Notes: generated from the sequence alone by a model not told the origin. A stretch of 64,000 nucleotides of DNA from VGBO01 sp964453335 (GCA_964453335.1 CAYVOK010000014.1:28360-92359), one strand, 5' to 3'; shown: positions 8,093 to 17,522, counted from the stretch's first letter. A program made the numbers and translations.

Positions 8093-9310
8093 TCAGCGCA
8101 CCCGCACGGGGATGTGCTTCGGTGAGCGGTCGACGATCGTCGGCCGCCACTCGACGTCACCGGCGAGCCGCAGGTCCGGGAAACGGTCGAGGAGCATGCG
8201 CAGCGCGATGCGGACCTCGAGGCGGGCGAGCGAGGCACCGAGACAGAAGTGGCGCCCGTACCCGAAGGTGAGGTGCGGGTTCGGGTCTCGTTCGAGGTCC
8301 AGGTTCTCCGGGTCGCTGAAGACCCGGGGATCCCGGTTCGCTCCGGCGATGCCCATGAACACGGCCTGACCGACCTCGAGCCGGTGACCGCCACGCTCGT
8401 GTTCCTCGACGACCGTGCGCATCATCACCTTGGCCGGCGGTTCGAAGCGCAGGAGTTCCTCGGTGGCGGTGTCGGGGAGGGTGGGGCCGGTCTGGTCGCG
8501 CAGCCAGGCGAGCTGCTCCGGTCGGCGCAGGAGTGCGAGCGTCGAGGATCCGAGCGACGACGCCGTGGTGTCGTGGCCGGCGAAGAGCAGGATCGAGCAC
8601 GCGCCGAGGATCTGGGAGTTCGTGAGGCCGTCCGCGTCGTCGCCACGGGCGAGCAGCGCGGAGATGAGGTTGTCCGTGGGGTGTTCGGCGTAGTGCTCCA
8701 TCAGGTCGCCGATGATCCCGTGGAACTCGTCGGCGGACTCCTTGGCGAGACGGAGGTAGTCGGGGTTCTTCGTCGCGCCGAAGACGACGACGGAGAACTT
8801 CTCGGACCACGATGCGAGCCACGACCGCAGTTCGTCGGGGACGCCGAAGAGTCGGCCGATGACGTTCGCCGGCAAGCGGTGGGCGAAGGCGTCGACGAGG
8901 TCGACGGTGCCCTGCCGTTCCATGTCGTCGAGCAGTTCGTCGGTGATCGTGCGGATGTCGTCCTCGAGGGAGCTGACCGCCTTCGGCGTGAACCGCCGCC
9001 GCACGGGCTCCCGGAGCTGCTGGTGCACGGGCGCCTCGTTGAACAGCATCCAGCCGTCGAGCAGCTCGATCGCCTTCTCGAGCGCAGCGAGGCGCTCGGC
9101 GGGGAGACGGTCGCGGAAGCCCTGCATCCGTTCGGTCGACAGCCGGGTGTCCTTGAACGCCTCGTCGAGCTCGGCGTGGCCGGTGATCACCCAGGCGTGG
9201 TGTCGCGCGCTCCACATCACGGGATCCCGATCGCGCATCGTCCGGAACAGCGGATAGGGATCCTCGATGTTCGCGTCGTCGAGCAGGTCGATGGTGAGCT
9301 CGTCGGCCAT
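8093..9310 (-). CDS. Cytochrome P450
   Basis: 405 residues, a soluble bacterial class I P450. Seen: the I-helix oxygen-activation motif AGHDTTA (about residue 236), the K-helix ExxR in EELLRFEPP, and the heme-thiolate loop FGYGRHFCLGA near residue 350. The ATG has a GGGGG stretch 4 nt upstream. No ferredoxin or ferredoxin reductase gene is adjacent, so electrons must come from elsewhere. The CoA-transferase gene lies behind it on the same strand, 102 bp apart, which may hint at lipid or steroid side-chain catabolism. The substrate cannot be read from the sequence. Confidence 0.93.
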   Translation of the reverse strand: MADELTIDLLDDANIEDPYPLFRTMRDRDPVMWSARHHAWVITGHAELDEAFKDTRLSTERMQGFRDRLPAERLAALEKAIELLDGWMLFNEAPVHQQLREPVRRRFTPKAVSSLEDDIRTITDELLDDMERQGTVDLVDAFAHRLPANVIGRLFGVPDELRSWLASWSEKFSVVVFGATKNPDYLRLAKESADEFHGIIGDLMEHYAEHPTDNLISALLARGDDADGLTNSQILGACSILLFAGHDTTASSLGSSTLALLRRPEQLAWLRDQTGPTLPDTATEELLRFEPPAKVMMRTVVEEHERGGHRLEVGQAVFMGIAGANRDPRVFSDPENLDLERDPNPHLTFGYGRHFCLGASLARLEVRIALRMLLDRFPDLRLAGDVEWRPTIVDRSPKHIPVRVR

Positions 9311-9411
9311 GTGTCCCCCGGTGATCTCCTCGTCGTCCGCATGGTGTCACGGACGTCGGCGCCCGAGGTTCGCACCACGGCGGGCGGAGGACAAATCCCC
9401 GCGGGGCCGCC

Positions 9412-10614
9412 TCAGTCGGCCGACTCGCGCACGATCCGCCGGGCGAGGAGATCGTCGACGTGTCCGGCCTCGAACCCCGCCTCGGCGAGCACCGCGCGGG
9501 CGTGTTCCCCGACGCGGGGGACACCAACACCGAGCTGTGCCGGCGTCGTCGAGAACCGGGTCGGATGGTTCGGCACACGCACGTTGCCGACCGGTTCCAT
9601 GGCGGTCTCGACCACGCTGCCACGGTGGACGACCTGCGGTTGGTCGTGCACCTCGTCGCGGGTGCGGACCGCAGCGGCGGGAACGTCCTCGGCCTCGAAG
9701 CGGGCCATCGCCTCGGCGGTGGTCATCGTCGCGGTCGCCGCGGCCACGGCGTCGACGAGCTCCCGGAAGTGGCGTCGTCGGGTCGGGTAGTCGACGAAGC
9801 GCGGGTCGTCGATCCACTCCGGGTGCCGACACGCCCGGCACAGGTTCGGGAAGAACGTGGGGATGATGGGCAGGAGGGCGACCGCGCCGTCGAGCGTCGG
9901 GTACGCCTCCTGGAACTCGAGGTTGTTCGGCACGGCGTCGACCTCGTCACGGTCGAGGTAGGTGTGCGACATCATCCCGTCGGGCCAGAAGAACCCGAGT
10001 CCGGCGTCGAGCATCGACACGTCGAGGTGCTGCCCGCGCCGATCCGGGTCGCGTTCACGGGCGAAGAGCGCTGCGGTGATCGCCTGTGCGGCGGTCAGGG
10101 CGGTCGACTTGTCGACGAGGTACGTGCGCACGAGGCGTGGTCGACCGGTGTCGAGGTCGCGTTGCAGGTCGGCGACGCCGATCATCGCCTGCACCACGAA
10201 GTCGTACATCGGTCGCTCCGCGTCTGGCCCGTCCGGTCCGACACCGGTGATGGACACGGTGACGAGGTGCGGGTTGATCGCCGCGAGCGTCCGGTGGTCG
10301 ATACCGAGTCGCTCCGCCTTCCCGGGCCGGAAGTTCTCGATGAAGACGTCGGCGGCGCGCACGAGCTCGTGCACGACGGCGACACCCTCGGGGTCGGTGA
10401 GGTCGACGACGATCGACCGCTTCCCGCGGTTGCAGTTGAAGAAGACGACGCCCATGCCGCCCCGCTGCTCGCCGGAGACGCGCGTCGGGTCACCACCCGG
10501 TTGTTCGATCTTGATCACATCCGCGCCCTGCTCGGCGAGGAGCAGGGCGCACAACGGTCCCGAGATGACCTGGGCCGCCTCGAGGACGCGGATCCCGGTG
10601 AGCGGTCCCGGCAC
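9412..10614 (-). CDS. CaiB/BaiF (family III) CoA-transferase
   Basis: 400 residues. Moves CoA between carboxylic acids through aspartyl-CoA anhydride chemistry. The start is taken as GTG at 10614, giving (M)PGPLTGIRVLEAAQVISGP, the family N-terminus; upstream codons in frame lie over icd. The catalytic Asp is in MYDFVVQAMIG. NRGKRSIVVDL and VFIENFRPG are typical CoA-binding region motifs. It starts 18 bp after the icd stop without a clear Shine-Dalgarno, so coupling to icd is plausible. The acid substrate is unknown; a bile-acid/steroid or alpha-methylacyl role would fit the family but is not shown. Confidence 0.88.
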   Translation of the reverse strand: MPGPLTGIRVLEAAQVISGPLCALLLAEQGADVIKIEQPGGDPTRVSGEQRGGMGVVFFNCNRGKRSIVVDLTDPEGVAVVHELVRAADVFIENFRPGKAERLGIDHRTLAAINPHLVTVSITGVGPDGPDAERPMYDFVVQAMIGVADLQRDLDTGRPRLVRTYLVDKSTALTAAQAITAALFARERDPDRRGQHLDVSMLDAGLGFFWPDGMMSHTYLDRDEVDAVPNNLEFQEAYPTLDGAVALLPIIPTFFPNLCRACRHPEWIDDPRFVDYPTRRRHFRELVDAVAAATATMTTAEAMARFEAEDVPAAAVRTRDEVHDQPQVVHRGSVVETAMEPVGNVRVPNHPTRFSTTPAQLGVGVPRVGEHARAVLAEAGFEAGHVDDLLARRIVRESAD

Positions 10615-10631
10615 GGCGGGCAGACGTCCGC

Positions 10632-11852
10632 TCAGGCGCCCATCGCCACCCGGAGGTTGGCGTCGATGGCGTCGAGGAACTCCTCCGTCGTGAGGAACGG
10701 TGCCGAGTCGGAGATGAGGAGGGCGAGGTCCTTCGTCATCTTCCCGGACTCGACCGTCTCCACGCAGACCCGCTCGAGGGTCTCGGCGAACCGCACCACG
10801 TCGGGGGTGCCGTCCTTCTTGCCCCGGAACTGCAGACCCTGCGTCCACGCGAAGATCGACGCGATCGGGTTCGTGGAGGTCTTCTCACCCCGCTGGTGCT
10901 GGCGGTAGTGGCGGGTCACGGTGCCGTGGGCGGCCTCGGCCTCGCAGGTCTGACCGTCCGGGGTCAGCAGCACGGACGTCATGAGCCCGAGCGAGCCGAA
11001 CCCCTGTGCGACGACGTCGGACTGCACGTCACCGTCGTAGTTCTTGCACGCCCACACGTAGCCGCCGTCGCCCTTGATGGCCTGGGCGACCATGTCGTCG
11101 ATGAGACGGTGCTCGTACCAGATGCCCTTGGCCTCGTACGCGGCCTTGTACTCGGCCTGATAGATCTCCTCGAAGATGTCCTTGAAGTCGCCGTCGTAGG
11201 CCTTGAGGATCGTGTTCTTCGTCGACATGTACAGCGGGTAGCCGCGGTCGAGCGCGTAGCGGAACGACGCATGGGCGAAGTCGCGGATCGAGTCGACGTA
11301 GTTGTACATGCCCATCGCCACGCCGCCTGCGGCCGGGAACGCAGCGATCTCGCGCACCTCGGGTTCCGAACCGTCGTCGGGGACGAACGTCATCGTCACC
11401 TTGCCGGGCTTGCGGACCTTGAAGTCGGTGGCGCGGTACTGGTCGCCGTGGGCGTGGCGGCCGATGATGATCGGCTTCGTCCACCCGGGGACGTAGCGCG
11501 GGATGTTCGAGCAGATGATCGGCTCACGGAAGATGACGCCGCCGAGGATGTTGCGGATCGTGCCGTTCGGCGACTTCCACATCTGCTTGAGGCCGAACTC
11601 CTCGACCCGCGCCTCGTCGGGCGTGATCGTGGCGCACTTCACGGCGACGCCGAACTCACGGGTGGCGTGGGCCGCGTCGATCGTCACCTGGTCGTTCGTC
11701 GCGTCACGGTGCTCGATACCGAGGTCGAAGTACTTCAGGTCGACGTCGAGGTACGGCAGGATCAGCTTGTCCTTGATGAACTGCCAGATGATGCGGGTCA
11801 TCTCGTCGCCGTCCATCTCGACGATCGGGTTGGCGACCTTGATCTTTGCCAT
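10632..11852 (-). CDS. icd: NADP-dependent isocitrate dehydrogenase (homodimeric)
   Basis: 406 residues. Oxidative decarboxylation of isocitrate to 2-oxoglutarate. The sequence is of the dimeric eukaryote-like type (VEMDGDEMTRIIW, SPNGTIRNILGG, AAHGTVTRHYR, STNPIASIFAW) and not the E. coli type. The ATG start at 11852 is preceded by GAGGAA. A TAACCT -10 at 11884-11889 (minus strand) gives a leader of about 25 nt. A CoA-transferase gene follows 17 nt downstream on the same strand. All active-site motifs visible are intact. Confidence 0.96.
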   Translation of the reverse strand: MAKIKVANPIVEMDGDEMTRIIWQFIKDKLILPYLDVDLKYFDLGIEHRDATNDQVTIDAAHATREFGVAVKCATITPDEARVEEFGLKQMWKSPNGTIRNILGGVIFREPIICSNIPRYVPGWTKPIIIGRHAHGDQYRATDFKVRKPGKVTMTFVPDDGSEPEVREIAAFPAAGGVAMGMYNYVDSIRDFAHASFRYALDRGYPLYMSTKNTILKAYDGDFKDIFEEIYQAEYKAAYEAKGIWYEHRLIDDMVAQAIKGDGGYVWACKNYDGDVQSDVVAQGFGSLGLMTSVLLTPDGQTCEAEAAHGTVTRHYRQHQRGEKTSTNPIASIFAWTQGLQFRGKKDGTPDVVRFAETLERVCVETVESGKMTKDLALLISDSAPFLTTEEFLDAIDANLRVAMGA

Positions 11853-11967
11853 GTGCGTTCCTCGTGGGTCGACTGCGCCCGGCAGGTTAGCGGGCCGGTC
11901 CGCACCCCGACACGGTCGTCGGTGACGTAGTGTCCGGGCCGACCGTGTCGACCGTCGGGAGGCTCTC

Positions 11968-12744
11968 ATGCGCAGCGATCTCTTCTCCAACACCGAGGCC
12001 GGGACCGGCCAGCTCGGCTTCACCATGCAGAACGGCAAGATGCTGAAGGCGACGGTGAACAACACCGAGTTCTACGCCCGTCGCGGTGCGATGGTCGGCT
12101 ATCAGGGCAACATCCGCTTCGAGTACCAGGGCATCACCGGCGGGCCGGGCGGCGGCGGGATGAAGGACAAGCTGATCCGTGCCGCGAAGGCCGCGGTGAC
12201 CGGTGAGGGCGTGCCCCTCATGAAGGTCGCGGGCCAGGGCGACGTGTTCCTCGCCGACGCGGCCGCCGACATCTTCCTCATCGACCTCGAGGGCGCCGAT
12301 GCCCTGTCGATCAACGGGCCGAGCATCCTCGCCTTCGAATCGAGCCTCAACTACGACATCAAGCTCGTCGGCAACGCCGGCGCGTTCGCCGGTGCCGGCC
12401 TGTTCAACACGGTCGTGTTCGGCACCGGCCGGGTGGCGGTCGTCTCGCACGGGCATCCGGTCGTGCTCGACTGCTCGCAGCAGCCGACCTACGTCGACCC
12501 GAACGCGGCGATCTGCTGGTCCGCGAACCTGAACGTGTCCCTGCAGCGGTCGGAGGGCTTCGGTTCGCTGTTCGGCCGGACGTCCGGTGAGTCGCTGCAG
12601 ATGATGTTCCACGGCCCGGGTTTCGTGGTCGTCCAGCCCTACGAGTGGATCGCCGGTGTCGGCCAGACCGGTACCGAGGGTGGCTCGAGCTCGCCCGTCG
12701 GCGGTGCCGGTGGGGTCCTCGGCGGGATCCTCGGCGGTCGCTAG
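11968..12744 (+). CDS. AIM24 family protein
   Basis: 258 residues, AIM24/DUF124 family (beta-rich fold, tandem repeated barrel). The N-terminus MRSDLFSNTEAGTG and the core GQGDVFLADAAADIFLIDLEG and FNTVVFGTGRVAVVSHG are family-like; I recognise the family by overall pattern, not by catalytic residues, since none are known. A GGGAGG site lies 5 nt before the ATG and TAGTGT at 11928-11933 is a candidate -10. The tail is Gly-rich (SPVGGAGGVLGGILGG). The biochemical role is unknown; it is cytosolic with no signal peptide. Confidence 0.8.
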   Translation: MRSDLFSNTEAGTGQLGFTMQNGKMLKATVNNTEFYARRGAMVGYQGNIRFEYQGITGGPGGGGMKDKLIRAAKAAVTGEGVPLMKVAGQGDVFLADAAADIFLIDLEGADALSINGPSILAFESSLNYDIKLVGNAGAFAGAGLFNTVVFGTGRVAVVSHGHPVVLDCSQQPTYVDPNAAICWSANLNVSLQRSEGFGSLFGRTSGESLQMMFHGPGFVVVQPYEWIAGVGQTGTEGGSSSPVGGAGGVLGGILGGR

Positions 12745-12751
12745 CCTCGGG

Positions 12752-12771
12752 CGGGTCGCCCGGCCGACCCG
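12752..12771 (+). terminator. Candidate hairpin terminator after AIM24 gene
   Basis: CGGGTCG (12752-12758) and CGACCCG (12765-12771) form a 7-bp perfect stem around a 6-nt loop, 8 nt after the stop. No U-tract is seen. Confidence 0.4.
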
Positions 12772-12792
12772 TCTGCGAGGTGTCGAGGCCTG

Positions 12793-13992
12793 TTGATCCC
12801 CGTCGCACCCACCCCGGCTCCCGCACGTTCCGCCGTGCCGACAGCCCGGATCGAGGCGTTCCTCGCCGAGGAACGTCGCGAGACCCCGTTCCTCGTCGTC
12901 GACTGCGACGTGGTGGTGGACCGCTACGCCGAGTTGCGTGCGGCGATCCCCTCCGCGCAGATCTTCTACGCGGTGAAGGCGAACCCGGCGCCGGAGCTCC
13001 TCGACGCGCTGGTCGCGCTCGGATCGAGCTTCGACGTGGCGAGCCCGGGTGAGATCGACCTCGCAATCGCGGCCGGTGCCGATCCGGCGCGACTCTCCTA
13101 CGGCAACACGATCAAGAAGCGGTCCGACATCGCCCGCGCCCACGAGTTGGGTGTCGGCATGTTCGCCTTCGACGCCGCGGACGAGCTCGCGAAGCTCACG
13201 GCGGAGGCCCCCGGGTCCACGGTGTTCTGTCGGGTGCTCTGCGACGGGGCCGGGTCGGACTGGCCGTTGTCGCGCAAGTTCGGTTGCGACGTCGACCAGG
13301 CCGTCGAGCTGTGCCTCCGGGCGCTCGATGCCGGCCACGAGATCGGGGTGTGTTTCCACGTCGGTTCACAGCAACGCCAGCCCGACGCGTACCGGGTCGC
13401 GATCGAGCTCGTCGCCGAGCAGATCGCCGCACCGCTCGCCGCCGCAGGCGGTCGGCTCGGGTACCTGAACGTCGGCGGTGGGTTCCCGGGCACGTATCTC
13501 ACGACCGGTCCCGCAACGGCGGTGTACGGCGCGGTGATCGAGCAGAGCGTCGAGCGGAGTTTCGGCGCCGACGCCCCGAAGCTCATCGCCGAGCCGGGCC
13601 GATTCCTCGCAGCGGACGCCGGCGTGCTCGAGACCGAGGTCGTGCTCGTGTCACGGAAGTCCATCCACGACGAGCACCGCTGGGTCTTCCTCGACGTCGG
13701 GCTGTTCGGTGGTCTGGCGGAGTGTCTCGGTGAGGCGATCAAGTACCCGATCGTGACCGTGGACGGGGTGACCGACGGTCCCGACGGCCCGGTCGTGCTC
13801 GCCGGGCCCACGTGCGACAGCGCGGACGTGCTCTACGAGGAGTTCCGGTACCGGCTGCCGATGTCGCTCGAGGCCGGTGATCGCCTCCGCCTGCTCGCAA
13901 CGGGTGCGTACACCACGACCTACGCGGCCGTCGCGTTCAACGGGTTCCCGCCGCTGCGCACCTACCACCTGCCGCCGAGCCGTCGGCCCTGA
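12793..13992 (+). CDS. Fold-type III PLP decarboxylase (ornithine decarboxylase-like)
   Basis: About 399 residues. PLP-dependent decarboxylase of the eukaryotic ODC/DAP-decarboxylase group, likely acting on ornithine or lysine to give putrescine or cadaverine. Seen: the PLP lysine in YAVKANP (about residue 58), CFHVGSQQ, NVGGGFPG, the phosphate-binding Gly-rich loop with EPGRFLAADAG, and the active-site Cys in GPTCDSADVLYE as in ODC. The length matches ODC. A TTG at 12793 is taken as start; a GTG at 12835 is an alternative and would remove 14 poorly conserved residues. Substrate choice is inferred from the Cys motif. Confidence 0.85.
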   Translation: MIPVAPTPAPARSAVPTARIEAFLAEERRETPFLVVDCDVVVDRYAELRAAIPSAQIFYAVKANPAPELLDALVALGSSFDVASPGEIDLAIAAGADPARLSYGNTIKKRSDIARAHELGVGMFAFDAADELAKLTAEAPGSTVFCRVLCDGAGSDWPLSRKFGCDVDQAVELCLRALDAGHEIGVCFHVGSQQRQPDAYRVAIELVAEQIAAPLAAAGGRLGYLNVGGGFPGTYLTTGPATAVYGAVIEQSVERSFGADAPKLIAEPGRFLAADAGVLETEVVLVSRKSIHDEHRWVFLDVGLFGGLAECLGEAIKYPIVTVDGVTDGPDGPVVLAGPTCDSADVLYEEFRYRLPMSLEAGDRLRLLATGAYTTTYAAVAFNGFPPLRTYHLPPSRRP

Positions 13993-14001
13993 GGCCGGCG
14001 C

Positions 14002-15063
14002 TCAGAGACGGGCTGCGGCCTCGGCGGCGAGCTCGAGGCTCCGGTCGCGCCGTTGCAGCAGGCTCTCGAGGTCGACGCCCTCCGTCGACTTCTGGCCGGC
14101 CATGTAGCGGGCGTAGACGCCCTGGATGATGCAGACCGTCTTCCAGTGGTTGAAGCTCACGTAGAAGTCGATGCCGCTGCAGTCACGACCCGTGCGTTCC
14201 GCGTAGCGGGCGAGGAGCTCGTCGCGGTGGGGGAACCCGGGTTCGCGCGTCGGACCGTCCTCCCGCACCGGCTTCGGGTCGTCGGGCGAGCTCCAGCCGT
14301 TCAGCGCATACGCCAGGTCGGCGAGCGGATCGCCGAGTGTGGAGATCTCCCAGTCGAGGACGGCCGCGATCTTGCCGTTCGCGCCGGCGAGACAGTTGTG
14401 CAGGCCGTAGTCGCCGTGCACGACCCGGGCCGGCCCCTGCTCGGGGATCCGGGCGACGAGCAGGTCGTGCACGTCGGCGACGGTCGTGATCCCGGCGATG
14501 TCAGGGGTCTGCGACGCGTTCCACGATGCGAACCACCGGTTGAGCTGGCGCGCGACGTAGTCCTCGCGCCGGCCGAGGCCGCCGAGCCCGATCTCGTCGG
14601 GGTCGAGGGCGTGGAGGTCGGCGAGCACGTCGATGAAGCTGAAGCCGAGGGAGCGCCGGAGATCGTGGTCGGGGAGGAACTCGTCGACGTCCTCACGCTC
14701 GTACAGCGCCCGTCCGTCGACGGCACCCATGCAGTAGAACCACGCCCCGGTGACGTCGCGGTCCTCGCAGAACGCGAGCGGTTCGGCGACGGGTACCGGC
14801 GTCGGCCACAGCGCCGAGATGATCGTCCATTCCCGGCCCATGTCGTGGGCGGAGGGGAGGAGTTCGCCGAGCGGTGGACGTCGCAGCACGAAGCGGAGCC
14901 GGCCGGCGTCGGTGACGAGGTAGGTGAAGTTCGAGTGGCCGCCGGCGAGCTTGGTGAACCGGAGCGGCGCCTGCAGACCGTCGAGGCGTTCGGCGAGCCA
15001 GGCGGTGACGGCCCCGACGTCGATGCCGTCGGGCTGCTCGGTGGCGGCGGGCGTTGCGGACAT
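14002..15063 (-). CDS. Phosphotransferase family protein (APH/ACAD10-like kinase fold)
   Basis: 353 residues, aminoglycoside-phosphotransferase-like kinase fold. Seen: AGGHSNFTYLVTD (nucleotide-binding Gly loop), the catalytic loop VVHGDYGLHNCL and the metal site VLDWEISTLGDPLADLA. This subgroup resembles the ACAD10/11 kinase domain, often found with acyl-CoA metabolism genes, so an antibiotic substrate is unlikely; that is an inference. The ATG at 15063 is preceded only by six C and a TACGAT -10, which indicates a leaderless mRNA. It is divergent from the SDR gene at 15122, 58 bp away. Confidence 0.85.
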   Translation of the reverse strand: MSATPAATEQPDGIDVGAVTAWLAERLDGLQAPLRFTKLAGGHSNFTYLVTDAGRLRFVLRRPPLGELLPSAHDMGREWTIISALWPTPVPVAEPLAFCEDRDVTGAWFYCMGAVDGRALYEREDVDEFLPDHDLRRSLGFSFIDVLADLHALDPDEIGLGGLGRREDYVARQLNRWFASWNASQTPDIAGITTVADVHDLLVARIPEQGPARVVHGDYGLHNCLAGANGKIAAVLDWEISTLGDPLADLAYALNGWSSPDDPKPVREDGPTREPGFPHRDELLARYAERTGRDCSGIDFYVSFNHWKTVCIIQGVYARYMAGQKSTEGVDLESLLQRRDRSLELAAEAAARL

Positions 15064-15069
15064 GGGGGG

Positions 15070-15075
15070 ATCGTA
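15070..15075 (-). promoter_or_regulatory. -10 element TACGAT, leaderless
   Basis: On the minus strand TACGAT is followed by six C and then the ATG at 15063. It pairs back-to-back with the plus-strand promoter at 15109. Confidence 0.55.
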
Positions 15076-15108
15076 GGCCGCGCACCGGTGCGCCGGTCGC
15101 CCCGCCGG

Positions 15109-15114
15109 TAGGGT
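15109..15114 (+). promoter_or_regulatory. -10 element TAGGGT, leaderless
   Basis: TAGGGT ends 7 nt before the ATG at 15122. No ribosome-binding site is present. Confidence 0.5.
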
Positions 15115-15121
15115 GCGGCGC

Positions 15122-15949
15122 ATGGAACTGCGGGACAGGGTGGCGATCATCACGGGTGCGGGCAGCGGGATCGGCGAGGCGCTCGCCGAACGATTCCTCG
15201 CAGAGGGTGCACGGCACGTCGTCGTGTGCGACCTCGACGGCAACCGTGCCCGGACCGTCGCCGACCGCCTCGGCGAGCGGGCCTCTGCGGTCGGTCTCGA
15301 CGTGGCGGACGAGGCTGCGATCGTCGACCTCGTCGAGTCGACGCTGCGCGCCCACGGCCCGATCGACGTCTTCGTCTCGAACGCCGGGTACGGCAGGCGT
15401 GGCGGGGTCGAGCTGTCGAACGAGGACTTCCAGCGCATGTGGGAGGTCCACACGATGGCCCACGTGTACGCAGCACGGGCGGTGCTCCCCTCGATGATCG
15501 CCCGGGGGGAGGGCTATCTGCTGAACACGGCGTCGGCGGCCGGCCTCCTCACCCAGATGGACTCGGTCGTCTACGCGATCACCAAGTCGGCGGCGGTGTC
15601 GCTCGGCGAATGGCTCGCGATCAACCACCACCACCAGGGCATCCGGGTGTCGGTGCTCTGCCCGCAGGCCGTCGCGACTCGCATCCTCGAGCACTTCGAG
15701 GGCGAGGAGCGGCGGACCGGGGGGCAGGCCGGCAGCGACGGCATCCTGTCGGCCGCCTCGGTCGCCGAGGCGTGCGTGCAGACGATGCGGGAGGAGCGGT
15801 TCCTGGTACTCCCGCACCCGGAGGTCGCCACCTACGTCGAGCGCAAGGCGACCGACGTCGACCGTTGGCTCGGCGGCATGCGCCGGTACGCCAACAAGCT
15901 CTGGGGCGCCACGGGCATGCCCGGCGACTGGCTGGTCGGCAAGGGCTGA
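15122..15949 (+). CDS. Short-chain dehydrogenase/reductase (SDR A)
   Basis: 275 residues, classical SDR. Cofactor loop TGAGSGIG (residues 11-18), an acidic residue after beta-2 (VVCDLDG, suggesting NAD preference), SNAG, then the catalytic Ser in NTASAAG and YAITK (YxxxK). It is strongly similar to the second SDR at 33809: both share RDRVAxITG, GPIDVFxSNAG, HVYAARAVLPSM, ARGEGYLL, TASAAGLL, MREERF and RKAxDxDRWL. The substrate is unknown. The start at ATG 15122 fits the paralogue's N-terminus and the leaderless -10. It converges with nhaA, 17 bp apart. Confidence 0.9.
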   Translation: MELRDRVAIITGAGSGIGEALAERFLAEGARHVVVCDLDGNRARTVADRLGERASAVGLDVADEAAIVDLVESTLRAHGPIDVFVSNAGYGRRGGVELSNEDFQRMWEVHTMAHVYAARAVLPSMIARGEGYLLNTASAAGLLTQMDSVVYAITKSAAVSLGEWLAINHHHQGIRVSVLCPQAVATRILEHFEGEERRTGGQAGSDGILSAASVAEACVQTMREERFLVLPHPEVATYVERKATDVDRWLGGMRRYANKLWGATGMPGDWLVGKG

Positions 15950-15965
15950 CGCCCCTGCGGGCGGG

Positions 15966-17423
15966 TCAGTGCCCGGCCGGAACCGTCTCGGCGGCGGCCT
16001 CGGCCGGTCGCCGGGATGCAGCGAGCTTCAGCATCGTGAAGCCGAGCAGACCGGAGATGAGGCTGCCGACGAGCACGCCGAGCTTCGCCTGATCGGTGAG
16101 TGCGGCGTCGCCCTCGAAGGCGAGGCTCGTGACGAACAGCGCCACGGTGAAGCCGACACCGCCCGTCGTCGCGAGGCCGACGATCATCGGCCAGGTCACG
16201 CCCGTGGGGAGCTTCGCAACGCGCGCCGTCACGGCGATGGCTGCGGCGAGGGTGATGCCGACGGTCTTTCCGACCACGAGGCCGAGGACCACGCCGAGCA
16301 CGACCGGGTCCCCGAGCGGGTTCCCGAGCTCGCCGTCGACGACACGCACACCGGCGTTCGCCAGCGCGAAGAGCGGGACGACGAGAAAGGCGACCCAGGG
16401 GCCGGCCCACGCAAGGTGCCGCTCGAGGGGTGACATCGTCTCGACGCCGAGGCGGACGAGGTCGCGCAGGCTCGTCTGCGCCTCGCTCGAGTCCTCGCCT
16501 TCGTGGCCGTCCTGGACGTCGTGTGCGGTGGCCGTCGCGACCCGGTCGACGAGGGGGCGGGCGGCCGCACCGAACAGACGTGGTGCGTAGAACGGGGACG
16601 CCGGTGTGATGAAGCCGAGGGCGACACCGGCGATGGTCGCATGCACCCCCGACTCGTGCAGGCAGAACCAGGCGACGACGCCGAGCGCCAGATACGGGGC
16701 GTAGGAGCGGATCCCGAGGCGCTGGGCGACGTAGGAGAGGGCGAGGGCCGCGACCGACGCTGCGAGCCAGCCGATCTGCATCCCGTCCGTGTAGAACACG
16801 GCGATCACGAGGATCCCGCCGATGTCGTCCGCGACGGCGAGGGTGAGCAGGAACATCCGGGCGGCGAGCGGGATGCGGGAACCGGCGAGCGTGACCACGG
16901 CGACCGCGAACGCGATGTCGGTCGCCATCGGGATTCCCCAGCCGCCGGCACCGGGCCCACCGGCGTTGAACGCCGTGAACACGAGCGCCGGACCGACCAT
17001 GCCGCCGAGTGCGGCAATGGCCGGCAGCGCGGCGGCTCGACGGTCACGGAACGTGCCGTGCACCAGCTCGTGCTTGATCTCGAGCGCCGCCAGGTAGAAG
17101 AAGATGGTCATCAGGACGTCGTTGACGAAGTCCCGGACCGACAGGTCGAGGTGCAGGAAGCCCTCGCCGAGGTGGATGGAGATGTGGGTCTCTTCCCAGA
17201 GTCGGACGTAGGACCCGTGCGCGGGCGAGTTCGCCCAGATCAGGGCGGCGATCGCCGCGAGCAGCATCACCACGCCGCCGGCCGTCTCGAGTGCCAGGAG
17301 GCGCTGGATCGGCTGGACGACACGCGAGGGGACGAAGCGATCGGAGTCGCCCCATCGCCGGATCACGTCGGCGGCATCGTTCAGCGCCTCGGTCGGTGCA
17401 GCAGCATGTCGGTCGGTACCCAT
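15966..17423 (-). CDS. nhaA: Na+/H+ antiporter NhaA
   Basis: 485 residues, polytopic inner-membrane antiporter exchanging Na+ or Li+ for H+. It carries the paired aspartates in LTLAVADDIGGI (equivalent of E. coli D163/D164), ATDIAF before it, and FFYLAALEIKHELVHG in an early helix. It is about 100 residues longer than E. coli NhaA: an N-terminal extension of about 35 residues and a hydrophilic acidic insert (HDVQDGHEGEDSSEAQ) before the late helices. A GGGAG site lies 7 nt before the ATG, and TAGCAT at 17452-17457 (minus) is a likely -10. It is divergent from nudC. Confidence 0.93.
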   Translation of the reverse strand: MGTDRHAAAPTEALNDAADVIRRWGDSDRFVPSRVVQPIQRLLALETAGGVVMLLAAIAALIWANSPAHGSYVRLWEETHISIHLGEGFLHLDLSVRDFVNDVLMTIFFYLAALEIKHELVHGTFRDRRAAALPAIAALGGMVGPALVFTAFNAGGPGAGGWGIPMATDIAFAVAVVTLAGSRIPLAARMFLLTLAVADDIGGILVIAVFYTDGMQIGWLAASVAALALSYVAQRLGIRSYAPYLALGVVAWFCLHESGVHATIAGVALGFITPASPFYAPRLFGAAARPLVDRVATATAHDVQDGHEGEDSSEAQTSLRDLVRLGVETMSPLERHLAWAGPWVAFLVVPLFALANAGVRVVDGELGNPLGDPVVLGVVLGLVVGKTVGITLAAAIAVTARVAKLPTGVTWPMIVGLATTGGVGFTVALFVTSLAFEGDAALTDQAKLGVLVGSLISGLLGFTMLKLAASRRPAEAAAETVPAGH

Positions 17424-17451
17424 CGGCCTGCTCCCGTGAGGATCTCGCCGA

Positions 17452-17457
17452 ATGCTA
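17452..17457 (-). promoter_or_regulatory. -10 element TAGCAT of nhaA
   Basis: Minus-strand TAGCAT lies about 28 nt upstream of the nhaA ATG. The short leader contains GGGAG, so this promoter makes a leadered mRNA. Confidence 0.45.
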
Positions 17458-17509
17458 GAGAACCTTCCTCGGGAATCCGGATGCGGACACGGCTCCTACG
17501 CTCGTCGGC

Positions 17510-17515
17510 TAGGTT
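17510..17515 (+). promoter_or_regulatory. -10 element TAGGTT, leaderless promoter of nudC
   Basis: TAGGTT ends 7 nt before the GTG at 17523 and supports that start over the upstream ATG at 17481. Confidence 0.5.
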
Positions 17516-17522
17516 CCGCGAT